From an uncultured Collinsella sp. (lineage in GTDB: Bacteria > Actinomycetota > Coriobacteriia > Coriobacteriales > Coriobacteriaceae): 5,874 nt of DNA. Where the stretch lies: assembly GCA_900764415.1 (NCBI GenBank), contig CAAFOA010000309.1, positions 1 to 5,874 on the forward strand. The letters are read 5' to 3'. Position 1 is the stretch's first letter, and each line of letters opens with the position of its first letter. The translations under genes and the position numbers were made by a program. The notes under the pieces are model-generated. The model saw only the letters and a program-made list of their open reading frames with translations, ran no database searches and had not been told where the DNA came from. Positions 1 through 5,874 of this stretch are shown here, one piece after another.

Positions 1-1083
1 GGCGTGCTGGATGTTGCCGGACACGCAGAAGGCAAGCGTCTTGGTAAAGCCGTGGAACACGCAGTGCAGCAGGGCCGCGGCGATACCCAGCGGGCCACCG
101 ATACCCAGGCACAGGGCGATAACGCCCACGTTCTCCACAGACGAGTACGCAAAGCGGCGCTTGAGATCGTCCTGGCGAAACATCGAAAGTGCCGCCACCA
201 AAATGGACAGCGTGCCGACGATCAGCAGCAAAAGTTGCGGATACTCGGCGCCCACGGCCTGGATAGTAAAGCCGTAGAAGCGCATGATCACAAGCATGGC
301 GCACTTAAGCAGCACGCCCGAAAGCAGGGCCGAGACAGGGCTCGGAGCCTGGGAGTGGGCATCGGGCAGCCAAGTGTGCATGGGGAACAGGCCGGCCTTG
401 GTGCCAAAGCCGATCACGACAAACGCAAAGGCGAGGCGCATGAGCGTCGGGTCGAACTGGTCGGCATACGGCAGCACGCACGACAGGAATGCGGCCTCGT
501 GGGCGTTGGGAATCACGTCGGCGGCGTTGGCGTAGATCAGCAGCGTACCGAACAGGCCAAAGGCCACGCCGGCGGTGCAGACCATCGCATACTTCCAAGA
601 AGCCTCGAGGGCCGTCTTGTTCTTGTAGATACCCACGAGGAACACGGTGGAAAGCGTGGTTGCCTCCACGGCGGCCCACGTGAGGATCATGTTGTTGGAC
701 AGGCACGCGAGCAGCATGGTGAACACAAACAGGCTAAACAGCGCGAAATACTGCTTGGCGCGCTCGGCGGGCATGGAGCCCTCCTCGATATCGGCCTTTA
801 CATAGGGCAGCGAGAACAGCCCCGTAAGAAAACCGATAAAGCCGATGAGCAGCACAAAGATGGCGCCCAGCGAATCGAGGTGGAACCACAGGCCAAGAGC
901 GCTCGCGGTTTCGCCGCTCATAAGGACGTCACCGGCCGTCATAATCGACAGCACCAGGACGGCTGCGACGGAGACCAGGTTGAGACCGGCAAACACGTTA
1001 TAGGACGTGTTCTTGGGCAAAAACGCCATGACCAGCGAGAACACCAAAGGAGTCGCGAGCAGGGCGAGAATCAACGTTTCCAT
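1..1083 (-). CDS. hyfF: Hydrogenase-4 component F, NuoM/N-like antiporter subunit (3' partial)
   Basis: Open from the ATG at 1081-1083 to the left edge with no stop: 361 codons, against about 526 in E. coli HyfF, so about 30 percent of the C-terminus is off the contig. Because it has no stop in the window it is easily missed by ORF callers. The protein begins METLILALLATP and shows the antiporter-domain pattern: Glu140 in TWAAVEATTLSTVFLVG, Lys229 in FGTKAGLFPMHTWLPDAHSQAPSPVSALLSG, Lys260 in GVLLKCAM, the loop DDLKRRFAYSSVENVG (305-320), and His340, His344 and Lys348 in LHCVFHGFTKTLAF. The visible part ends in CVSGNIQHA, a normal position inside the domain, so there is no sign of a real truncation. 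The start is supported by GAGGGGG inside the last codons of hyfE. The long open frame on the opposite strand over this gene is a shadow. Confidence 0.93.
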   Translation of the reverse strand, partial: METLILALLATPLVFSLVMAFLPKNTSYNVFAGLNLVSVAAVLVLSIMTAGDVLMSGETASALGLWFHLDSLGAIFVLLIGFIGFLTGLFSLPYVKADIEEGSMPAERAKQYFALFSLFVFTMLLACLSNNMILTWAAVEATTLSTVFLVGIYKNKTALEASWKYAMVCTAGVAFGLFGTLLIYANAADVIPNAHEAAFLSCVLPYADQFDPTLMRLAFAFVVIGFGTKAGLFPMHTWLPDAHSQAPSPVSALLSGVLLKCAMLVIMRFYGFTIQAVGAEYPQLLLLIVGTLSILVAALSMFRQDDLKRRFAYSSVENVGVIALCLGIGGPLGIAAALLHCVFHGFTKTLAFCVSGNIQHA

Positions 1084-1086
1084 GGA

Positions 1087-1740
1087 CTACCCCCTCAGCT
1101 CGGACAGGTCGCGCGCATCGAGCGAGTGGGAGTCGTCCCAAATGCGACGCACGACGATGGACATGATGATGACGGCAAAGATGGCGTCGGTGGCGATACC
1201 GATCTCAATGATCTCGGGAGCGGTGGGGGCCAAGAGCGCGAGCGTCACATGGCTGCCGTTTTCCATAAGGCAGTATCCAAAGATCTGCTTCATGATGTTG
1301 CGCTGCGAGATGATGCAGGTGAGGCCCACAAAGAAGTGAGCGAAGCTAATAGCGAGCGCAGGCGTTGCGACCTCGGCCGTGGGCAGGCTGATCTGCGTCA
1401 CGACGGCAAAGCAGATCGCAACCTCGACTGCGATGATGCAGATGGCCCACGCGGGCTTAAGGCCGGCCTTGAGCGATGCGTCGCTCGGCTCGCCCATCTT
1501 CTTGTATGCGCGGTTGAGGATGTAAGGGACCAGGACGACCTTGGTGATAAAGGCGGATCCGGCCCACATAAGCAGCTCCTGCGCACCGGTGGTGGCACCG
1601 AGCGTGGCGAGCAGCCCCACAAGCACCAGCGACTGCACCGCATACCAGCTGATGGCGTGCTTGATGTTCTTGGAGACGACCACCATGGTGGACGTAACGA
1701 TCAGAAGGCCGCCAAGGATGTTGACGATCGAATAACCCAT
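1087..1740 (-). CDS. hyfE: Hydrogenase-4 component E, NuoK-like membrane subunit
   Basis: Complete 217-residue protein, matching the usual HyfE length of about 216 and roughly twice that of NuoK. It is a small hydrophobic membrane subunit that should sit between the NuoH-like HyfC and the antiporter-like subunits. The C-terminal half holds the family signature: SQRNIMKQIFGYCLMENGSH (145-164) with Glu160 inside a membrane helix, then APEIIEIGIATDAIFAVIIM (174-193) with Glu176, Glu179 and Asp185. The N-terminal half contains ALGATTGAQEL-like helix sequence and a QELLMWAGSAFITKVVLVPYIL segment (54-75). The ATG at 1738-1740 has AGGAGG 9 bases upstream. It starts 13 bases after the hyfD stop and ends only 3 bases before the hyfF start. 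It shares a reading register with hyfF, separated from it by a single TAG. Confidence 0.94.
   Translation of the reverse strand: MGYSIVNILGGLLIVTSTMVVVSKNIKHAISWYAVQSLVLVGLLATLGATTGAQELLMWAGSAFITKVVLVPYILNRAYKKMGEPSDASLKAGLKPAWAICIIAVEVAICFAVVTQISLPTAEVATPALAISFAHFFVGLTCIISQRNIMKQIFGYCLMENGSHVTLALLAPTAPEIIEIGIATDAIFAVIIMSIVVRRIWDDSHSLDARDLSELRG
1090..1096 (-). promoter_or_regulatory. Ribosome binding site of hyfF inside the end of hyfE
   Basis: GAGGGGG on the minus strand lies within the final Leu-Arg-Gly codons of hyfE, with the GAGG core 9 bases from the hyfF ATG. Only TCC separates the hyfE TAG from the ATG. This is the tightest junction of the operon and the most likely to be translationally coupled. 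Confidence 0.75.
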
Positions 1741-1749
1741 GTCGTTCTA

Positions 1750-1755
1750 CCTCCT
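1750..1755 (-). promoter_or_regulatory. Ribosome binding site of hyfE, overlapping hyfD stop
   Basis: AGGAGG on the minus strand ends 9 bases before the hyfE ATG. Its first two bases are the AG of the hyfD TAG stop (1754-1756), so termination on hyfD and initiation on hyfE use the same bases. Confidence 0.85.
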
Positions 1756-3211
1756 AACCGATCCAGCTGGCCGAAAGCGGGCCGCTGACGATAACCATGA
1801 TGATGAGCACGATGAACACAAACGCCATCGCGCGGGGAAGCGGTGCTCCCGCAGCAACCTCGTCGCTCGGCTCGCCGGGCAAGCAATAACCCATCCACTT
1901 GAGGAACCAGGCGAAGGTAGCGACGGTTTCGGCAACCATGATGCACACGAGCACCAGGATCGCGACGTTGCCGGCACCCACAGAGAAGCCACCGGCGATG
2001 ATCTGGAACTTCGAGAAGAACGTGTTCATGGGCGGCACGCCGGCAATGGCGAGCGCCGCGACACCAAAGCCCACGCCCGAGATCGGGTACTTCTTTACGA
2101 TGCCGCGAAGCTTGGGCAGCATACGCGTGCCGAGCGTAAAGGAGAACGAACCGGCGATCAGGAAGAACAGCGTCTTGGCGAAAGCGTGGTTAAAGATGTG
2201 GCACACGGCGCCATCAAAGGCCAGCTGGCTGCCAAAGACCGAAAGGCCCAGACCAAAGAACACATAGGAGAGCTGGGCGATCGTGGAGAAGGCCAGCAGG
2301 CGCTTCATGTCCTTTTGCGGCAGGTACATAAGGAAACCAAAGAGCATGGTGACCATGGCGTCGACAATGGCGACCCAGCCCACGATCTCGGGAATCTCGC
2401 CGGCAGAGACGAGTGCACGCGCGAACACGCACACGCCGACCTTGACCATCGAGGCACCATGCAGGTAGGCCGAAACAGGCGTCGGCGCCTCCATGGCCGA
2501 AGGCAGCCACATGTACATGGGGACCTGTGCGGACTTGGCCCAGGCCGCAAACAGCACGAGCAAAAGGACGATGGCCTTGAGCTTGGCGTCGAGGCCGGCA
2601 ATCGCGGTGATGGCGAAGGTGCCGGTGTGGGCAAACACGATAGCAGCGCCCAGATACAGACCGAGCGCACCGATATGCGTGATGATCAGGGCCTTCATGC
2701 CGGCCTTCTTGGCCGTAGGCGTCATGTAGTAGCTAATGAGGCCCCAAGAGCAGGCACCCGTGATCTCAAAGAACACGAGCTGGCCCAAAAGGGTCGAGCT
2801 GTACACGAGGCCGGCCATGGCGCCGATGAAGGTCGCGAGGTACGCGTAGAAGCGACGACGCGGTGCGTCGGGATGCTCACGGTTATTCTCGCTCATATAG
2901 GGAATCGAATAGATCACGACAAGCAGGCCGATACCCACAAAGGCGGGCGCGAGCAGCGTGCTCATGCGATCGAAGGTGAATCCCATGACGAGGGTCTGCC
3001 CAAACGAGATCAGGGGGACCTGCGTGTCGGGCATGCCGGCGCCAGCGAAATTCGCGGCGAGGGCGATGGTGCAGACCGTCGAGACGGCGGCACCCAAAAC
3101 GCTGAACCACTTGGCGTACGGACGGGGGAACAGGGCGACGAGCACCGAGGCCACCATCGGGGCCGCGATAGCGACCAAGCCGAGAAGGGACAGACTGACT
3201 GCAAATGACAT
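1754..3211 (-). CDS. hyfD: Hydrogenase-4 component D, NuoL/N-like antiporter subunit
   Basis: Complete 485-residue polytopic membrane protein (E. coli HyfD is about 480). It carries the proton-antiporter domain of complex I-like subunits. Visible: Glu149 in VFFEITGACSWGLISYY, Lys226 in AAWAKSAQVPMYMWLPSAMEAPTPVSAYLHG, His251 and Lys257 in HGASMVKVG, the loop KDMKRLLAFSTIAQLSYV (300-317), Lys346 in FNHAFAKTLFFL, and Lys401 in PPMNTFFSKF. The Lys in FFSKF is NuoL-like, whereas HyfB in the same operon has Glu in GFVSEWF. HyfD subunits are absent from hydrogenase-3 (Hyc), so this gene helps identify the cluster as Hyf type. The ATG at 3209-3211 has GGGAG 5 bases upstream and an additional AGGAG that overlaps the hyfC stop. 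The stop TAG (1754-1756) is itself part of the hyfE ribosome binding site. Apart from a TCA at codon 2 the gene contains no TTA, CTA or TCA codon. Confidence 0.93.
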   Translation of the reverse strand: MSFAVSLSLLGLVAIAAPMVASVLVALFPRPYAKWFSVLGAAVSTVCTIALAANFAGAGMPDTQVPLISFGQTLVMGFTFDRMSTLLAPAFVGIGLLVVIYSIPYMSENNREHPDAPRRRFYAYLATFIGAMAGLVYSSTLLGQLVFFEITGACSWGLISYYMTPTAKKAGMKALIITHIGALGLYLGAAIVFAHTGTFAITAIAGLDAKLKAIVLLLVLFAAWAKSAQVPMYMWLPSAMEAPTPVSAYLHGASMVKVGVCVFARALVSAGEIPEIVGWVAIVDAMVTMLFGFLMYLPQKDMKRLLAFSTIAQLSYVFFGLGLSVFGSQLAFDGAVCHIFNHAFAKTLFFLIAGSFSFTLGTRMLPKLRGIVKKYPISGVGFGVAALAIAGVPPMNTFFSKFQIIAGGFSVGAGNVAILVLVCIMVAETVATFAWFLKWMGYCLPGEPSDEVAAGAPLPRAMAFVFIVLIIMVIVSGPLSASWIG

Positions 3212-3216
3212 TGTTT

Positions 3217-3228
3217 CTCCCTTCTCCT
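3217..3228 (-). promoter_or_regulatory. Ribosome binding site of hyfD, overlapping hyfC stop
   Basis: A purine run, AGGAGAAGGGAG on the minus strand, precedes the hyfD ATG. It offers two possible anti-rRNA pairings: GGGAG (5 bases from the ATG) and AGGAG (12 bases away), the latter overlapping the hyfC TAG stop at 3227-3229. The nearer one is the more likely site. Confidence 0.75.
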
Positions 3229-4153
3229 ACACGCCGACGACCACGAAGACAAACGCCAGAACGGCGATGCCCACGACGGCCCAGGTCTGATTGCCAAGCA
3301 CCTTAAAACGCGAGCGCGAGCAGGAGTTCTCGATCACGCCGCATACGACAAAGTCGATCAGGCACTTCACCAGGAAGATGACCGCGCCCAGAACGGCCGC
3401 GATACCCACGGCCGTGGGCTCGCCCCAGGGGACGAAGATCGCGCAGAACCAGGCGACGACCAGGACCTGCTTCATGGACATGGCGAGCTTGGCCATCGCA
3501 AGCGACGGGCCGGAAAGCTCGGCGAGCGGACCTTCCTGAAGCTCCTGCTCGGCCTCGGCCTGATCAAACGGCAGCTTGCCGAGCTCCATGTAGCAGGCGA
3601 TCGCAAAGGCGATGCCGGCGAGGATCACGGCGACCGGCGCGTCGACGGCGCCCGTCATGATGTGCTGACCCATGGTGGCGATGTCGGTGGAGCCGCACAC
3701 CAGGGCGGCGGCAAACAGCGCCAGCAGCATGGACGGCTCGATGAGCACGCTCATGAGCAGCTCGCGGACGCCACCGATACCGGCGTAGGCGTTGGACGAA
3801 TCCACACCGCAGAGGGCGAAGAAGAAGCGGGCGAGCGCCAGGCTGTACATGATGGTGATGGCGTCACCAAAGACCGGGATGGGGCTTTGTGCCGTAAAGA
3901 GCGGCAGGCCCATCGCGAGCATAAAGGCGACGGCGAGGAACAGCGGCGGCATAATGCGGAGCGCAAAGCTCGCGTCCTCGCTCTGGGACTCGGGGCGCGC
4001 AAAGAGCTTGGCCAGGTCGCGATAGTCCTGCATGATGCTGGGGCCACGACGGTTGTGCATCTTGGCGCGGATCACGCGGCCGAGACCGGAGAAGAACGGT
4101 GCGACGGCCATGACGACCACGCCCTGCAGAACGGCAAGTACGATGTTGTTCAT
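3227..4153 (-). CDS. hyfC: Hydrogenase-4 component C, NuoH-like membrane subunit
   Basis: Complete 308-residue membrane protein, close to the usual HyfC/HycD length of about 307-315. It belongs to the NuoH/complex I subunit 1 family and should anchor the soluble hydrogenase arm to the membrane and form the proton-path entry next to the antiporter-like subunits. Visible motifs: RRGPSIMQDYRDLAKL (35-50), a cytoplasmic loop typical of HycD/HyfC; IGGVRELLMSVLIEP (126-140); and the acidic motif running from Glu190 through KLPFDQAEAEQELQEGPLAE (193-212), with Glu200, Glu202, Glu204, Glu207 and Glu212, followed by FVPWG (220s-230s). These match the family very closely. The ATG at 4151-4153 is supported by AGGAGG 7 bases upstream. 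It lies 12 bases after the hyfB stop and 15 bases before hyfD. NuoH of respiratory complex I is the alternative; the RRGP/YRDL loop, the length and the neighbours argue for the hydrogenase subunit. Confidence 0.95.
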   Translation of the reverse strand: MNNIVLAVLQGVVVMAVAPFFSGLGRVIRAKMHNRRGPSIMQDYRDLAKLFARPESQSEDASFALRIMPPLFLAVAFMLAMGLPLFTAQSPIPVFGDAITIMYSLALARFFFALCGVDSSNAYAGIGGVRELLMSVLIEPSMLLALFAAALVCGSTDIATMGQHIMTGAVDAPVAVILAGIAFAIACYMELGKLPFDQAEAEQELQEGPLAELSGPSLAMAKLAMSMKQVLVVAWFCAIFVPWGEPTAVGIAAVLGAVIFLVKCLIDFVVCGVIENSCSRSRFKVLGNQTWAVVGIAVLAFVFVVVGV

Positions 4154-4160
4154 GCTCTCC

Positions 4161-4166
4161 CCTCCT
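4161..4166 (-). promoter_or_regulatory. Ribosome binding site of hyfC, touching hyfB stop
   Basis: On the minus strand a perfect AGGAGG lies 7 bases before the hyfC ATG. Its first A is the last base of the hyfB TAA stop (4166-4168). This fixes the hyfC start and suggests that ribosomes finishing hyfB help start hyfC. Confidence 0.85.
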
Positions 4167-5841
4167 TAACCCATTTGCACGGCGAGCACGAGGAACACCA
4201 CGAGTGCCGCGACGATGTAGCAGATATAGATGCTGTAGTTGCCGCCCTCGAGCTTAGTCGCGAGGTCGGCGAGCTTCTCGACGCCCTTATGCGGGGCATC
4301 GACGAGAACCTTGTCGGGCACGGGCTCCACAGCCTCGGCCACACCGGTGAGCTTCTGGAAGAAGTGCGCGATGGACCAGCAGACGGCCGTGCAGCGGTCG
4401 CGCAGCGTGTAGAGCGGCTGCATAAACCAGGACACCTCGGACGCAAAGGTCGTGGCCACGACGGGCATATGCTCGTTGGGAGCATAGCCGCATGCCCACG
4501 GCTGGGACTTCTGCCCCTTGCCGACGGTCTTGAGCTTGCGATAACCGCAGGCAAGGCCGACGAGCCCCACGAGCGCAATGGCGATCGCGGGCGTGGAGGT
4601 GGCAGCGCCGGAGTACTGGTTCATGAGCTCCATGCCCTCGGCGGCAAACACGCCACCGTACGGATGCAGCACGGACGCGGCGACATCGACCAGCACGGGA
4701 GCGATCACGGGAGCGCCAATGCCCAGTACGACACAGATAACCGCGAGCAGGCCCTGCGCAAACACCATGGGGGCGGGAACCTCCTTGGCATTGGCCGCGG
4801 CCTCGGAGCGGGGCGCGGAGGCAAAGGAGACGCCATAGGCCTTGACGAAGCACGTGACAGCCAGCGCGCCGGTAATGGCAAGCGCGACGGCAGCGAACAC
4901 GGCTACGATCATGACGGCCTTGTCGCCCTGCATGGCGGCGTTAAAGAGCGACTGGTAGGTAAACCACTCGGACACAAAGCCGTTGAAGGGCGGGATGGCT
5001 GAGATGGCAAGCGCGCCAACGAGGAAGCAGATGGCCGTTGCCGGCATACGACGGAACAGGCCGCCCATCTTTTCCATATTGCGCGTACCCGTGGAGTACA
5101 GCAGCGCACCGGCGCCCAAGAACAGCTCGCCCTTAAACATCGCGTGGTTGAACGTGTGGTAGAGGGCAGCCATCAGAGCCAGGACGGCGATGCCGACCGA
5201 GTTGAGCGCCATGGCGGCCATGGAGGCGCCGACGCCGAGCAGAATGATGCCGATGTTCTCGACGGAGTGATAGGCCAGCAGGCGCTTGATGTCATGCTCC
5301 TGCAGGGCGAAGGCCACGCCGAGGACCGACGAGATCGCACCGAAGACCATGACCATAAGGCCCCACCAGACCTGAACGCCCGAGGCGGAGAGCAGGTCGA
5401 GACCAACCTTGAGAATGCCGAAGATACCGATCTTGATCATGCCGCCGGACATGAGGGCCGACACGTTGGACGGCGCCTCGGGATGTGCCTTGGGCAGCCA
5501 GCCGTGAAGCGGGATGATACCGGCCTTGGCGCCAAAGCCAAAGAAGGCGAGCACGAAGCACACGGATGCGACCGCGGGGCTAAACTGCGTGGCGCGGAAA
5601 TCCGCAAAGGCAAACGAGCCACCGGCGAAGTTGGTCATGGTGAGGAAGCTCGCCATGATGAGCACAAAGCCCACGTGCGCGATCACAAAGTAGAGCCAAC
5701 CGCCATGGATGGAGTTCTCGTTCTCCTCGATTACGACCAGGAAGTACGAGGTCAGCGACATAAGCTCAAAGGCGACCAGGAACCAAAACACGTTGTCGGC
5801 GGTGATGACGAGCATCATGGATGCCACGAAGGTGTTAAAGA
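4166..5841 (-). CDS. hyfB: Hydrogenase-4 component B, NuoL-like antiporter subunit (5' partial)
   Basis: Integral membrane subunit of the Hyf/formate hydrogenlyase membrane arm, expected to take part in proton translocation. 557 residues are visible, counted from the Phe codon at 5837-5839; the family is about 670 residues, so roughly 115 N-terminal residues are missing. Seen in the fragment: Glu25 in FELMSLTSYF (helix-5 Glu of antiporter subunits), Lys105 in FGFGAKAGIIPLHGWLP, Lys136 in SGGMIKIG, the loop DIKRLLAYHSVENIG (183-197), Lys236 in FNHAMFKGELF, and the HycC/HyfB signature IPPFNGFVSEWFTYQ (282-296) with Glu291. The C-terminal part has PWACGYAPN (447-455) and ends in a last hydrophobic helix, as in HycC/HyfB. 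A GTG at 5825-5827 looks like a start only because adapter sequence supplies an in-frame TAA at 5849-5851; the residues before it (FNTF) still read as family sequence, so the true start lies off the contig. HycC of hydrogenase-3 is the closest alternative, but the following hyfD-hyfE-hyfF favour HyfB. Confidence 0.93.
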
Positions 5842-5874
5842 CTGTCTCTTATACACATCTGACGCTGCCGACGA
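5842..5874. other. Nextera sequencing adapter left on contig end
   Basis: These 33 bases are the reverse complement of the Illumina Nextera Read 1 transposase adapter: the 19-base Tn5 mosaic end CTGTCTCTTATACACATCT at 5842-5860, then the 14-base tail GACGCTGCCGACGA at 5861-5874. The match is full-length and exact and runs to the last base of the window, as expected for untrimmed read-through. It is not part of the genome. It introduces an in-frame TAA (5849-5851 on the minus strand) ahead of the hyfB fragment, which makes the fragment look like a complete gene starting at the internal GTG at 5827. Confidence 0.99.

Noticed and set aside
4..1788. 594-codon plus-strand open frame
   Set aside because: Its product is rich in His, Arg, Gly, Asp and Gln with no recognisable domain, the usual look of the reverse complement of GC-rich membrane-protein codons. 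It spans hyfF, hyfE and the junction into hyfD in codon-opposed register.
1739..3208. 489-codon plus-strand open frame opposite hyfD
   Set aside because: Low-complexity charged translation, no family resemblance, and it mirrors the hyfD frame exactly; hyfD itself has clear motifs and a ribosome binding site.
3662..5002. 446-codon plus-strand open frame opposite hyfC and hyfB
   Set aside because: Same codon-opposed shadow with a His/Gly/Asp-rich product that crosses a real gene junction.
1..5841. Respiratory complex I (nuo) or Mrp antiporter operon
   Set aside because: The subunits are homologous to NuoL/M/N, NuoH and NuoK, but the order, the 217-residue HyfE form, the HyfC RRGP...YRDL loop and the HyfB GFVSEWFTYQ motif fit hydrogenase-4; NuoJ, NuoI and NuoG are absent from among them.
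1..5841. A novel defence, mobile or regulatory system
   Set aside because: Every biological base belongs to one of five recognised genes or to gaps of at most 15 bases; no repeats, CRISPR, tRNA, hairpin terminator or unknown gene was seen.
5842..5860. Tn5/IS50 mosaic end as evidence of a natural transposon insertion
   Set aside because: The mosaic end is followed immediately by the 14-base Nextera Read 1 tail and the window ends there, so it comes from library preparation; no transposase or further transposon sequence is present.

Overview
The window is one uninterrupted stretch of a minus-strand operon that encodes the membrane arm of a hydrogenase-4 (Hyf) type, group 4 energy-converting [NiFe]-hydrogenase / formate hydrogenlyase complex. 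In transcription order (right to left) the genes are hyfB (4166-5841, 5' end missing), hyfC (3227-4153), hyfD (1754-3211), hyfE (1087-1740) and hyfF (1-1083, 3' end missing). This is the same B-C-D-E-F order as in the E. coli hyf operon. The calls rest on family motifs recognised by eye; no search was run.

HyfB, HyfD and HyfF are three paralogous antiporter-like subunits (NuoL/M/N type), HyfC is the NuoH-like subunit that joins the membrane and soluble arms, and HyfE is a NuoK-like subunit. Together they should form a proton- or ion-translocating membrane arm. The ferredoxin-like HyfA, expected upstream (beyond the right edge), and the catalytic and electron-transfer subunits HyfG, HyfH and HyfI, expected downstream (beyond the left edge), are not in the window. 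The electron donor (formate or another) therefore cannot be read from this sequence.

The layout is very tight. The gaps between genes are 12, 15, 13 and 3 bases, and each downstream gene has a purine-rich ribosome binding site that touches or lies inside the end of the gene before it. This points to one transcript with translational coupling. No promoter, terminator, RNA gene, repeat array or mobile element was seen, and there is no non-coding stretch longer than 15 bases inside the biological sequence.

The last 33 bases (5842-5874) are not biological. They are a Nextera transposase adapter (19-base mosaic end plus the 14-base Read 1 tail, reverse complement) left on the contig. It cuts hyfB and puts an artificial in-frame stop in front of the surviving fragment. 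The left edge simply stops inside hyfF. The sequence therefore looks like a short contig from an Illumina draft or metagenome assembly.

The organism appears to be a moderately high-GC anaerobe with strong Shine-Dalgarno sites. A Coriobacteriia-like gut actinobacterium (for example Collinsella or a relative) would fit, but this is a weak inference from composition and gene content. I see a known type of system here, not a new one.
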